Shown here piece after piece: positions 14,072 to 37,500 of a stretch of 37,500 nucleotides of DNA. This DNA comes from Apostichopus japonicus. Lineage: Eukaryota; Echinodermata; Holothuroidea; Aspidochirotida; Stichopodidae. How positions within the stretch are numbered: position 1 is the first letter of the stretch; the number at the start of each line of letters is the position of its first letter. The notes under the pieces are model-generated. The model was not told the origin of the DNA. It worked only from the letters and a program-made list of their open reading frames with translations, and did no database searches. The position numbers were made by a program, and so were the translations under genes. The stretch is from assembly GCF_037975245.1 (NCBI RefSeq), contig NC_092571.1, positions 12,897,417-12,934,916 of the forward strand, in the 5' to 3' direction.

Positions 14072-14553
14072 CAGGAGTTCCCTAACTGGGGTGCATGAAC
14101 CACACGGGGTGCGTGAGTCCATCCCAGGGGGTTCGTGAGACGTTTCTGAAAGTCAAATCTAGAGTACTTTTTGTTGAACTAAAATCTGATATAACATATA
14201 ATTCAGTAATGTACAAAAGTCGTACCTATCGACAAACTCTTTTCGCGTTCCATGCGCATATATTGCCAGAGTAGTACCGTACCGTGCATGTGATAAAAAA
14301 CAGGAGCATCCGTCTCATCGTGTGTGATGGGTGATCGATGCGTGATACAATTCGTGATCTGATCTTGAAGTTTCCAGATAAATATTTGTTCATCTCTTTT
14401 TTTTGTTTTTATTACAATATTACACCATGAACTTGATCCTTTACGAAGCACTGTTATGCGTATTATAGTATAATAATGACTCAGATCGGGTCTCGAAAGT
14501 TGGGGATTCGTGGACATCTCTGACATCCACAGGATAAAGTTAGGGAAACCCTG
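14072..14553. mobile_element. hAT-type MITE, longer copy (482 bp)
   Basis: Termini are CAGGAGTTCCCTAAC and the complement of CAGGGTTTCCCTAAC, typical of hAT elements (CAGGGGTTCCC...). Eight-bp target duplications flank it: ATTTAAAC (14064-14071) and ATATAAAC (14554-14561), one mismatch. The 137-codon minus-strand frame overlapping it has no transposase motif, so the element is non-autonomous. Confidence 0.85.
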
Positions 14554-14567
14554 ATATAAACCTACTG

Positions 14568-14714
14568 CGCTGACTCGTTTCCTTAGAAATAGCAACAAAT
14601 AAACCAAAGCCAACATAGAAAATAATTGTGCCTAAATAATATCATGAAGGATAAATTCACTACGAAATGTCAATAATAGCAAATGCTCTGCCGAAAATGT
14701 ATTTATTGGGTTAA
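14568..14714 (+). repeat. Diverged direct repeat, copy 2
   Basis: Second copy of 13821-13980. It begins only 7 bases past the right target duplication of the hAT MITE. Confidence 0.75.
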
Positions 14715-15499
14715 TGTTTTACAAAGCTACATTTTAATTAGACTGAACCCTGATGCCATTATTAAATGACATATAATCGGGGAGCTGTGAGGTCTATACC
14801 TGGCTACAAAAATTTCAATACCCATATTAGCTACTTCTTAATACGTTTAAATCTAGTACAGAAATACCGTGTGTCTTCCATTATTCTTTTGGAAAACGTA
14901 ACAGGGTTTCTTTAAATTTCACTTTCTCTATTGGACGTTATCTTCCTTTATAGAAGTCGAGTTTTGTATTACCTCATCTTAACAAACTGCATATATAAGC
15001 AACTGGCAATAAGAGAAAAAAACGAACTGTGTACGTACCTTACACAACAAGGGTTCAGAAACCACACGTTTAATGTATTTCCCTTCGTTCCATACTCACT
15101 ATCCAAATGACTAGTATCACCATAGAGCTCTCGAGTTATCATAGTGGCATCTCTTTCACGTCTGAACAACGTAAAATAGTACGACAGGAAAGTAACGGTC
15201 CTATTAGCAGGATTATTTGCTTTGAATGACATACCAGTCAAACTTGTTTCTTCAAAGAGCAGTATATACCTCATTCAGTTACGTTTTGCATACAGCTAGG
15301 CTTTGGCATTCTATAGTAAAGGTGATTTACATTGTTCATGAAAATTAAAGCCATTTACTTGCAACTAATAGAAATAAGCAATCAAAAGTCGGGTGATATT
15401 CTTTCGAGATGAAACTGTTATCGGTTGTACAACGCAAACAGATCTACAGTATTCTTTGAAAAGCTGAAAGCATACCCAGTCGCTTTACCAGAATGATTG
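14715..15499. other. Gene-free stretch
   Basis: One 101-codon minus-strand frame (14969-15274) without motifs. Nothing else recognised. Confidence 0.5.
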
Positions 15500-15507
15500 A
15501 TCTAAGT

Positions 15508-15830
15508 AAGGGTTTCCCTAACTTTATCCTCCCACGAACCCCCAGTGGATGTCAGAGTTGTCCACGAACCCACAATTTTTCGAGACATGATCATTATTAT
15601 TATACTACAATAAGTATAACAGTGCTTCGTAAAAGATCAAGTTCATAGTGTAATATTGTAGAGGTTGTCGATAGGTACAACGTTTGTACATGACTAAGCT
15701 ATATGATATATCAGATTTTAGTTCAACAAAGAGTACTCTAATTTTGACTTTCAGAAACGTCTCACGAGCCCCATGGGATGTAATCACGCACCCCTGGGGG
15801 TTCATGCACCCAAGTTATAGGGAACCCCTG
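15508..15830. mobile_element. hAT-type MITE, shorter copy, inverted (323 bp)
   Basis: Same family as 14072-14553 in the opposite orientation. It shares the terminal repeats, the GTTCATGCACCC / GGGTGCATGAAC segment, the GAAACGTCTCACGA segment and the TCAAGTTCATRGTGTAATATTG segment. It lacks about 160 bp of the centre. Target duplications are ATCTAAGT (15500-15507) and ATCTACGT (15831-15838), one mismatch. Confidence 0.88.
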
Positions 15831-15838
15831 ATCTACGT

Positions 15839-17099
15839 GATAACTTCCTGCACAAATGAAGCTAAGTACAGTCATTATATGGATGATATTAATATCAAAA
15901 ACATTCTTGGGAAGTTCCGCAACAAAACATACCATTGGGCATAATAACTTTGCTACATTACTTGTAGTTATAGGATGACACCTGGAAATAGTCGAATTGC
16001 AGCTCAATCATTTCTGGTTTTCGTGCTAAAGTTTATTCTAGTGTGACTTTCATGTGTTAAAGATATGTCACAGATTTTAGTTTCATCTGACGAGAAATGA
16101 GAGAGATAATTTTAATCTAACAAGACACAGAAATATTTTTCTAGTTAAAATTAAATTACTATACTACATTCTGTATGATGTCCAATGTTTGTATATGATT
16201 GCAGGAAAATAATGACTTTTCAAAAGTTTACTTTTATAGCCTGAATGACCAACGTTAGAAATAAAATAAAATAAAACACATATAGTACTGGGTCTTTGAG
16301 CAGAACTTATACGAATTCACATTTGATTTTGGGTGATATACTACACAGGAATGGAACACGGAGAGGGTTAAATTACGTCATTTCTGAAATTTGCAAGTTA
16401 ATGGGATGTAGTTTTAAAGTTAAACATGCGACTAGTTATAGGAAAAGAAGAATGTGTAAAAATAGTGCATTTTCACAGTAAAGATAACAGACTCTTTAAT
16501 AACCCCAGATAAGCAACACGTTCCTTTATGACTACTTTACAATTTTCCTTAACACTTTGCAAAGTTTGTTCGTTAACATCAATTGTTGAAAAATTATCAA
16601 TGTTAGTTCTGTTACCACGAAATCTGATAATGGATCAAAGTAAACATTAATAACGGTGATTACTTGTATATTAGGTAAACCCAGTGTCATATGAAGGGTG
16701 TGTGTATGGCAATGGCCATCCGATCCAACTGTAACACCTTTTGGAATTCTGAATTACTAATTCCAGTGAATCAAATCCCTAGCCAGGGACTCGTAACGTG
16801 CGGCAGTTTAGGTATCTGAGTCTATTAAGTAGTTTCTTTTGGTCCTAGCGTAAACTTCAAGCAGCCTTTTGTTTGTAGAAGAATTTCTTTATTATTGTTC
16901 AGCTTACTTCGAAATCATCAATGGCATTGTAACGAAAGCCCATGCATATTGCAATTAGAACTTTAAAAGAAAATAGCATTAATTTCCTGGTTGCTGCGTA
17001 ACCAAAGACATTGTTAGCTTATTGTACATGTGAGTTAATATTATTCATAGCGATTATGTGAGGAAGATTGATTGTAAGATAACCCAAGTTCGGTTGCGA
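15839..17099. other. Gene-free stretch
   Basis: AT-rich DNA. No coding, RNA or repeat signature recognised. Confidence 0.6.
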
Positions 17100-17520
17100 A
17101 GTAAGCAATGAGATGATGCAGAGGATAGATCAGTGGATTGATAACCTGCTGTTTCGAGTTCGAGTCCACCTCAAGCTACAGAAGTCGTTTTCACTTGAAG
17201 ATACCCCTCTTTAGAATCTTTATATATTAATTCAAAGGTATATTGTATCAGCTGACGTGGTGGCTAGTGCGACAAAGGGTGACGAAAGAGTCATTTCCTT
17301 GTTGGTCGTGTAAATCGTGCTATAGGACTCAAGGCACATCGGGGTTCATAACGCCCCGGTGGTGGCATGACACTTTTTGCGGCCTAGGTTGCGTGTCCAT
17401 GTCTTCCTTGATGTCACAAAAGAACCCTGGAGGATGCGAAGCGAGTCGGTCAAATCGACAAGAAACGACGTAGGTGGAATGCGTGAATCCTTGCCTATGA
17501 ATGTTTGCAGCCACCGTCCA
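17100..17520 (+). mobile_element. tRNA-derived SINE-like element
   Basis: The plus strand has box A (TAGATCAGTGG, 17126-17136) and box B (AGTTCGAGTCC, 17157-17167) at tRNA-like spacing. About 350 bp follow that are GC-richer than the surroundings and would be the body. The cloverleaf is degenerate, so it is not a functional tRNA gene. The 76-codon plus-strand frame inside is incidental. The 3' limit is uncertain. Confidence 0.5.
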
Positions 17521-17982
17521 CTGAAAACGTGACCTGATAAAGCGCTATTCTCCTAATATTGAATGTAAGGGTGCTGTTAAAGGCCATTGTTATATTTCCT
17601 ACGAAATAGCACAGAGTTTAATACTAGCGCCATCATTTATTCGGAAACTTTTCCTTCCTATGATTGGCCTGGTTGAATGCAGCTCAATTAACTCTACTAC
17701 GACCTTACTTACTTCAATATATATGGTGAAAACACTATAGACAGATTAATAAAATCTAGGAGGGCTAGGACCACTATCGAAATGATAAGAAATAAATCGG
17801 CAATTTTGTTTGCGATTTAAAACTGAAAATCAGTCCATCAAAAGTGACCGTGATAATATTTTGATTGACTGTTAATAATGTCTACTCCAATGCCAGAGTA
17901 CCCCCTTATATAGAAAATGACCAGTCAGATGAAATTCAACTGTAACAACAAATAAACCACAACACATCATTTTCCTTGAATC
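17521..17982. other. Gene-free stretch
   Basis: Nothing recognised between the SINE-like element and the minisatellite. Confidence 0.6.
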
Positions 17983-18829
17983 GCAATATACAGCTTTATA
18001 TATAGTAGTACTATGACATATATTGCCACAATACTGTGTTCATCATTCTAGACTCCTTCAAACTCAGTAAATAGCTTTATAGCATTACCATGACATATAT
18101 AAACACAGCATTGAGCTCATCATTCTAGTCTCCTTTAAACTCAATACACAGGTTTATAGTAGTACTGCCGCATATAAACACAATACTGAGTTCATCATTC
18201 TAGTCTCCTTTAAACTCAATATACAGCTTCATAGTAGTACTATTACATATATCCGACAATATATCAAATGACTTCATCATTCTAGTCTCCTTCAAACTCA
18301 GTTAAAAGATTTATAGTAGTACTATCACATATAAACACAATACTGAGTTCATCATTCTAGTCTCCTTCAAACAACACTATATACAGCTTTATACTAGTTA
18401 TATCACATATAAACACAGCATTGAGTTCATTCCAGTCTCCTTCAAACTCAATATAGCTTTATACCAGTAAACACAATACTGGGTTCATCATTCTAGTCTC
18501 CTTCAAACTCAGTTTACAGATTTATAGTAGTACTATCACATATAAACACAACACTGAGTTCATCATTCTAGTCTCCTTCAAACAACACTATATACAGCTT
18601 TATAGTAGTACTGCCACATATAAACACAAATACTGACTCACTGAGTTCATCATTCTAGCCTCCCTTAAACTCAATATACAGCTTTATACTAGTAATATCA
18701 CATATAAACACAAATACTGAGTTCATCATTCTAGTCTCCTTCAAACTCAATACACAGCTTTATACTAGTAATATCACATATAAACACAATACTGAGTTCA
18801 TCATTCTAGCCTCCTTCAAACTCAGTATG
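17983..18829. repeat. Minisatellite, about 75-bp unit, 11 copies
   Basis: Eleven imperfect units, each containing CAGCTTTATAGTAGTACTAT, CACATATAAACACAATACTG, AGTTCATCATTCTAGTCTCC and TTCAAACTCAATATA. Several units carry indels; the sixth is shortened, reading GTTCATTCCAG. Confidence 0.95.
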
Positions 18830-19275
18830 CAACATTCCCGTCTCTTCCTGTATCGCATACAATCACAAGACAAGGTCAAAATAGTTGACGGCAATATAAA
18901 ACATTTCAGTGGTACTGACATTTGTAAAATTGTTGAGCCTGTTGATCATTCTTCGTCAATGCAGTGACTTTCTATACCGCAGAGCATGACCCTGGTTAAA
19001 CTCAAAAGGCAGTATTGATGTAGAATTAATGTATCAGCATACAATGGCGCTACTTAAATCATTATTTCGATCTCTTTCTATCCCATTATACAAAATAGAA
19101 GTTAAATAATGGGTACATAACCTGTAGTTCCCTTGAAACTCCTTAATTCTATTTCATCAACTTCTACCCTTACGTTATTCTGAATGAGTCTAATGTCGAT
19201 TTCATTAATCTCACCTCCCACAGCAGACGCTCATGCATAACATATTTAATAGCCACTGTCTCAAGAGAAGATATT
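18830..19275. other. Gene-free stretch downstream of the sulfatase
   Basis: No coding or repeat signature. This is the 3' flank of the sulfatase gene. Confidence 0.6.
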
Positions 19276-19276
19276 A

Positions 19277-19282
19277 TTTATT
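19277..19282 (-). promoter_or_regulatory. Candidate polyadenylation signal AATAAA
   Basis: A canonical AATAAA on the minus strand begins 94 nt past the last base of the sulfatase stop codon. It would give a short 3' UTR. It is the nearest exact hexamer I saw, but AT-rich DNA makes chance matches common. Confidence 0.5.
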
Positions 19283-19375
19283 TCATAGACTGCCATTAAA
19301 TAAAAAATGAAACTTATATGAATCCCTGATATAGATTTTAATTTCCCACACATATATATATATACCAACATATTA

Positions 19376-31155
<11,780 letters not shown>

Positions 31156-34100
31156 GATGACAATGTCCGGATTACACGGTGGAATGTGTTTGTATCTCGC
31201 AAGGTATGCCTCCTATAACCAGGGTGTCTGAACATCTGGGCTGTCGGTGGCCAAATAGAATTGTCTGCAGTGTTCGGGGTGATACTGAGTTAAAGTTGGT
31301 TCCTTTCAACTACATCCGTTTGTGACGTATGGGTAAGAATTACTGGTACATATTAGCTATAACAAGTTGATGACAAGTGCAAGGTTGGGCTTGAGAGGTC
31401 TATGTATTTATGTATGCCGAGAAATTCGAGCACGATTTGTTTGTTCTGGAATACTAGGTTATACGTGCAATCATTATGGGATGGTAATCTGATCAAAATC
31501 TCGACGATGGGAAATGACAAAAATAAATATGGTATGCTTATATTTTGAGATCGTGACAATAGCAGAACGGAAGTTACGTCATTATGATATTTTGAAGGAT
31601 AACCTTAGGCCAAATTTTGGGTGAATAGATAGATGTGGATCAATAACATTGTTTAAAAAACAAAATCTAGATATTTGCAACTTTACTAGAAATTATAATT
31701 GCTGCTACTTAGTTTTAGTTTTTCATAAGTTTTTGTTTTACATCTTATTTTATTTTCGATTGGAACATTGGATATCGTTTCACTGTTATGATTTCACAGG
31801 AATTAAAGTGGTAAAATATAATCAGTCATAAGATTGAGCATTTTCATTACAACCAACGTGTACATAGAAAGTATGATGAATATTGTTTCACTGTTGTGAC
31901 GTTATATAAATTGAAATGCTAAGTTCAATCCAAAGTAAAGTTTTTTTTTCATTCTAAACAAAGTGTATATAGAAAGTGGAAATTTAGGCCTTCTTCCTTG
32001 ATTAACTCAATCGGGCTTTAGTCACCCCCCCCCCCCCGTCTATATCAGCATTTCTCCAACCTTTGATACTCCTTGTTGCTCCCATTATGTCTTTGTGACA
32101 TCGACAGTTTGCCTCTATGTCTGATGAGACTTCTAACAGTTATTTCCTCTAACTCCCCACCCCCCCATCTCTATACCCACTACCAGCACTGACAATCGCC
32201 CAGACCGACTGCAGAAAGTTTCCACTCGGTCAAAATTCAGTTCACTATAAACGACAACACAGATCAGCTTAATTTAAATATGAAAAGCGGTGCAAAACCT
32301 ACCAAAGAAGTCAGTTTCAGAAAGCTCTCAAACTAAAACAATAGTTTTCGAATAATAATAAAAAACGACGACGACGCCGACAGAATGAAATCGTTCCAAA
32401 CAACTACGTGTTTCTTAGGCAGTGTTAGGTTGAGATGGAGTTCTAAAGAAATCCACCAACTTCCGTAGTTCATGGACGTGACATATGGATACAAACTTCT
32501 ATTCATATAATATTAAGCTGCTATATATACTCACGTCTGCGTGACTAATTTGCCAGATGTTGTTTGCGGCACTGCGTATCAGAATTCGAGTCAATTAACA
32601 TAGTTTGATCCACAACCTCTGAAGTCAAGTTCGTGCCTATTGAATTTCAAACTCTACTCACTAAATTCACTTGAGAATGCAAATCATGGATCCATATTTC
32701 TTTCTGCACTCATATTTGCTAAATGAACTCCCGTTTTAGAAGTACATGTTTGGGCCACTAACTACATAGTGAAAATCTTGTTTGCATGATCAGGGTCATG
32801 AAACTGGACAGTGAACTCCAATTTTGAATTTCTTACACTGTTTGTTGATGATTTGAAATCTGGATTCCATTTTCTCCATTGCTGAATTCATGTTTTGATA
32901 TGATTTACATGTAAGGTAATGAAATAATAGTCATGAGTCGACAGACTTTGGTACTGAATTCAAATTTTCGGTAATTTTGGTTTTCAGTAACGCTGATCAA
33001 AGTTTGATTCACACAGTAACTCTCATTCTGAATTTAAGTCTTAACTTACTAATATCCGATCCTGAATCCAACCAGGGATTTGCTGGATCCAGCTGGATCT
33101 AACTGGATCTAACTGGAATGGATGGATCTCACTGGTTGTGCTGTATTTTGCATGCTTGTTTAACTCACTATTCCTCTATTTTGTTGACACATTCCCGTTT
33201 CTGATTTCAAGTCAATTTAGACACCGCGTGTTTGTATGAAGAAGGTAATGTCCAACTGCCACCGTCATAGCTTGGGTCGTTTCTTGCATGATAAATATGC
33301 AAATTTATTCACTTTATTTTAGAGCATTTTGGGTCTTTGAAGTCCAATAATCCATTGATTTACAATATGACGGATTACTTTATGAACACACACAAACATA
33401 ACTTTGATATTTTATTGAACATTACAAACCACTGCGATCAGCCCAAAGTACAAATTCGATATCACTCTTAAGTTTGGAGGAACTAACCCCTGAGGCTCAT
33501 CTATTGAAGTGGCTCGACTACTTATTTTAACACGCAGACCATTAGGTCAATTGCTCAGATGCAACACAAATATCAATGGGAAAAATAGGCTCAAGTGACA
33601 TTTTCTAATGTGTTTCAAATTTGTCATAGCCAAATGGTTTGAATGTCATACTTTGATGCTCTGTAGTTTATTTGAAGTTGAAAGAACATGTTTTATTTAG
33701 AGTTATCAGTATATACAAAACACTGGAATAACGTTAACATTAAGACCCTCTCCTTATTTCCTCGGGACCCGTTATTGGCTCGCTCCACTGGCTCCCTTTC
33801 GTTAAACCTGCATTCAACCCCCACCCCCCCCCCCACCATGACATATTCTCTATACTTGAGCGATGACTCCCTGGTATTTCATTACAGTAAACATCTGAAC
33901 ATCTGGCTCAACATGACATCAGACAAGAATCGGATTATTCCAATATACGACATAATTTGTTCCAAAGAAAAATACTAATGATTCCTTTTATATTTCCCAT
34001 GCCATGGTAACGACAGGTACGTTGAAAATATAAGGAATTTGTATAGATCGAAGAAATTGTTGGTACAGCATTTCTCAAGGAAATCCACAACTGGCATCTT

Positions 34101-34579
34101 ATTTTTGACCTTGGAGGCTTGGTAATTTCCTGCCAGATTTCTTTTTCCCGTGACATTCAATTTCAACAAATAACCAGGGTTCTCATAACCCTAGGACAGC
34201 CAGAACAGCTGGTATATTCTCTGTTGTGATGACGAATCGATATTACCATATTCCAACTTGACATCGTAAAGTCCGATAGAGAGAATTTGCTACATAACAA
34301 ATGCTAGATGTTCCCTGAAACCTGTTTGTCGACTTTGCGCAACCCCTTTGACGTTTTCTTAGCAGTATGAGGGGGGTTAACTTGGATAATTAATTGCCTC
34401 CGTCAGTTAAGATGGTGTGAAGAAGGCTGTGAATAAGGTTTAAATGTTTGTCATAGCTGATCACACAGGTAGTTCATTGGGGTGGGACTTGGCTGAGGTA
34501 AACGACAAAGGCAAATGAATATATATATAATTGAAATCGTAGTGATTTGGAAAATCCAGAACAGTGAAAAAAGCTTCCA
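31156..34579. other. Upstream region of the sulfatase, no gene
   Basis: Should contain the promoter and 5' UTR of the minus-strand sulfatase, but I cannot place a TATA box or start site. Poly-C runs at about 32022-32037 and 33821-33834. A short GGATCTAACT-type tandem repeat at about 33075-33137. Open frames up to 96 codons have no motifs. Confidence 0.5.
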
Positions 34580-34624
34580 GCCTCCACCGGGATTCGAACC
34601 CGGGCCTCCCGCTTTATATGCGGA
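34580..34624 (-). tRNA. tRNA 3' half (pseudogene or SINE head)
   Basis: On the minus strand: anticodon stem TCCGC/GCGGG with 7-nt loop ATATAAA, a 4-nt variable loop, T-arm CCGGG-TTCGAAT-CCCGG and a 3' acceptor strand TGGAGGC. The D-arm and 5' acceptor strand are missing and replaced by the adjacent minisatellite. The loop would place ATA as anticodon. Not a functional gene. Confidence 0.65.
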
Positions 34625-34625
34625 C

Positions 34626-34944
34626 ACCGTATATTAGGGGAAGGGTTCTTGGTATATTAGGGGAGGGTCATTGGTATATTAGGGGAGGGTTTCTTAGTAC
34701 ATTAGGGGAGGGGTCCTTAGTATATCAGTGGAGGGGTTCTTGGCATATTAGGGGAGGGTTTCTCGGTATATTAGGGGCGGGGTTCTTAGTATATTAGGGG
34801 AGGGGTTCTTGGTATATTAGGGGAGGGGTTCTTAGTATATCAGGGCAGTGGTTCCTGGTATATTATGGGAGGGGTTCTTGGTATATTAGGGGAGGGGTTC
34901 TAGGTATATTAGGGGAGGGGTTCTTGGTATATTAGGGGAGGGGA
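34626..34944. repeat. G-rich minisatellite, 23-bp unit, 14 copies
   Basis: Fourteen imperfect units of TTCTTGGTATATTAGGGG plus AGGGG. It begins 1-2 bases from the truncated tRNA half. A 77-codon plus-strand frame over both is an artefact; its DSNPGL segment is the tRNA T-arm read through. Confidence 0.96.
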
Positions 34945-36250
34945 TGAGGAGCAAGCTACTTGGTGGACATGGAAGCAAGATCCAAAGGGAGTCATCCCAA
35001 ACTTAACCATGGATTAAAAAGATTCAAGTCATTTTACTTGTTTAGCAATCATTATCTTCATATGTACTTGAAAACTACGGTACATCTCTTGTTTAAAGGA
35101 TCTTGAAAATTATACTAAGAGCTATTGTAAGTATATCTGACTTGATCGGCTATCAAATGCAAAATTGATCAACATTCGTTTATCTGTTTATCAACGGATT
35201 CTACTTGTACTAATGGAACTAATATCATTGCACTCGTCCTGCAAGTCTGCCCTGACCAAATGAACAGGCTAGATCTGCTAGGTTTATAGTTTGACTTGAC
35301 AATATTGTTCGTCGTTTGATTTGAAAAAAAGAAAACTAAACCGGTTTTGTCAACATTTAATGTCGTTTTTTTTTATATTATAACCGGTTTTCTATCAAAA
35401 TAACAAACTGTAGGCCTATGTGTAACTGTGGTGAGAAACACATTTTCAGAACGTACTGTAACATCTGCTAAACTTCTTATTGTTCCTTTTCTTTTAATCT
35501 GAAAATCCATGAGAGTTTTTTTTATTATTATAGTTTCCGTTATTGCACGTGGTGGAAAGTTGTAGAGAGTTAGGTGTGATGGCGTTGCTCTTAGTTTTTA
35601 GACAGGGACGTCTGTTTTGACAACGTTTTACGGCGGTGTACTGAGGTCAAAGCGGAATAACAAATAAAGCTATGAAAACAGCAGAATATGAACAGAGAAC
35701 TGTAATACATATTGATTGTCGAACCTCGTTTGCAGAAGGGACCATGTCAGGCCTGTTATTTCATTTCTTTCTTTCTTTGGTTTATCTCCCACTCTTTTAT
35801 TTACGAAGGTAACACAAACAAACACACACAACATGAATTCCCAGGTTTGATGGGGGAGAAATGTATACCCAAAATTTGGACTGTTTTCAAGGAGAAGTAA
35901 TTCTTCTTAACATGTGTCAGTTGACTTTAACAGGAAATATAGTGACCCCCGAAAATAGCCAGAGTTGCATAATTTGAAGCCACGTTTAAACCCCTCAGCT
36001 AACCATGAGAATGTAATTGGCAGTTTTAGAACTTTACAATAGTATGTTTTTAATATCCATAGCTAACAGAACCTATACCTTATGGTTGTTTCAAATATCG
36101 TCACATTGATGTATGCTGAGCAAAAATCCATTCTGTCAAAGAGTCAAGTAATTGCTTCCGTTTGCAGCGGCGCTCCATTATATAACCCCTAGAAATACAT
36201 ATTTCAGGGAAAACATGTACAAACTGTATGGCGAAATCGGTTAAAACTCG

Positions 36251-36251
<1 letters not shown>
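34945..36251. other. Gene-free stretch
   Basis: No coding, RNA or repeat signature recognised, apart from one TAGGCCTA palindrome at 35411-35418. Confidence 0.6.

Positions 36252-36344
<93 letters not shown>
36252..36344. repeat. (TA)n microsatellite
   Basis: About 93 bp of pure TA. Confidence 0.97.
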
Positions 36345-36346
<2 letters not shown>

Positions 36347-37500
36347 TTGAGATTATAAATCATCTAAGATGGCCTAGAAAAGTTTAGTACAACTTTCGAT
36401 TGGAAGATAGATATAAATAATTCTGTTATATTTGTCAACTTATGAAATAATTTATAATCAAGATTTTTCCATCTTTTTCAACACATATTTGCAATTTCAT
36501 TTTTTTCTTTTCTTTTAGCGACCCTGCAATTTGTTTTGAATACCAGGGGGAGAGAGGGAGGGGGAGCTGATATCATAAGCAATCGGTATATGAGGCCTAA
36601 CGGGTAGAAGTATAGTAGAACTCAAACAATAGTTCAAAAGATTAGTGTATTGTATGAGTTATTATAGCAATATATGTTTTTTTTTTCGGAAATATTAATA
36701 TTGCAATATTGGGAGGAACCCAAGGTTGTTTCCATTGGAATAAAAGGACAAGGAAGTTACAAGCCAAGACATTGTCCTCTCTTTTGTTATTTTATCATAT
36801 AAATCAAATGATTTTGAGTATCAACGGTGTAAAAAGTTTCCAAAAAGCGAGGGGACTGTAAGTTATGATCGAGAGGGAAGCGAACGGGTATGGAGGGAGT
36901 GGAGAGAGAGGGAGGTGGGGGGGGGGGGGGCTGGAGGGGACGGAAACCGGTACAGAAAAGTATAATGATAGTTAATCATGGCAATTCTAATTTTTGGGTC
37001 ACCTGACAAAGTGGAACCATATGCGCCACCTCTCGACCTTCACAATTCAAGTGGAACTGGAGCGAATATTTTTCCATCCCACTCCCCGTTCGATTGAATC
37101 CAGCCATTGAAACGTTGAAAGAACGAGTAAATTTAAGTGAAGTCAAGTGCAATAAATATATCACAGAAAAAAATCATTATAAAACCATGTTATTGATCTA
37201 TTGAAAATAAGTCTTTTGTTTTTAAAAACGGAACCGGTGAAATGGACATGACGCTGTATATGAAAATAAAACATAAGATTGTATATCCAATTGCGTAGAG
37301 TTCGTTCGCATTTTCCTTACATGTCAGTACACGACTTCCGTAGTCACCACTTTTGTTGTCAATTCTTGAGAAAAAAATTCAAATTTACAGCATAAAAGGA
37401 AAAGTAATTCATCAGAGATGCACCATTTGCCTGAGAATTCGTGCGTTCCATTACTTATCCCCAATATTTAATTGGTTATTGTAAGTATTGCACTGTTGGG
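36345..37500. other. Gene-free stretch with purine-rich blocks
   Basis: Purine-rich G/A blocks at about 36545-36567 and 36894-36945, the latter with a 15-base G run and quadruplex potential. No gene recognised. Confidence 0.55.

Noticed and set aside
14203-14616. 137-codon minus-strand frame, the longest unspliced one in the window
   Set aside because: It lies mostly inside the hAT MITE, is not open in the related copy at 15508-15830 and has no transposase motif.
17983-18829. CRISPR-like array
   Set aside because: Units are contiguous diverged tandem repeats without distinct spacers, in a eukaryotic genome.
34580-34624. Functional tRNA gene
   Set aside because: The D-arm and 5' acceptor strand are missing.
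34564-34797. 77-codon plus-strand frame with Gly-rich repeats
   Set aside because: Starts in a tRNA T-arm read backwards and continues through the 23-bp minisatellite.

Overview
This is AT-rich, repeat-dense animal nuclear DNA. Coding sequence is split by GT-AG introns with long pyrimidine tracts. Long (TA)n tracts, non-autonomous DNA transposons with clear target-site duplications and tRNA-derived SINE-like sequences are scattered through it. An arylsulfatase of the ARSB/ARSI/ARSJ group and the recurrent palindrome TAGGCCTA suggest a marine invertebrate deuterostome. An echinoderm such as a sea cucumber is my best guess, held with low confidence because no species-specific gene is present.

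The one gene I can fully support lies on the minus strand from 31155 (start codon) to 19376 (stop codon). Seven exons (30775-31155, 23691-23877, 22304-22503, 21712-21922, 21188-21446, 20123-20301, 19376-19644) join in frame into a 1686-nt coding sequence for a 561-residue secretory or lysosomal sulfatase. All the active-site residues known from ARSB are present. An in-frame upstream stop supports the start codon, and an AATAAA lies 94 nt past the stop codon. Intron 1 is about 6.9 kb. The introns hold a hAT-type MITE, a TA-flanked foldback MITE, a tRNA-derived SINE, several (TA)n tracts and a G-rich tract beside the last acceptor.

Positions 1-19275 hold no intact gene. They contain (TA)n tracts; a SINE tail (2.6 kb); a perfect 31-nt hairpin (4.8 kb); two deleted copies of a foldback MITE (6.4-6.8 kb); a broken minus-strand coding region (8.3-8.8 kb) with a possible relative at 12.9-13.2 kb; and a U2 snRNA-like fragment (12.07 kb). 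Further on are two related hAT MITEs in opposite orientation (14.07-14.55 and 15.51-15.83 kb), a diverged 150-bp duplication next to the first of these, a tRNA-derived SINE (17.1-17.5 kb) and an 11-copy minisatellite of about 75 bp (18.0-18.8 kb).

Upstream of the gene (31.2-37.5 kb) there is no supported gene. A tRNA 3'-half on the minus strand (34.58 kb) abuts a 14-copy, 23-bp G-rich minisatellite, and there is another (TA)n tract at 36.25 kb.

I did not find an obviously new multi-gene system. The more unusual items are the sulfatase with only three cysteines, the U2-like chimera, the tRNA-half/minisatellite junction, the 22-bp repeats flanking a hairpin insert at 25.4-25.6 kb, and the paired decayed coding fragments.
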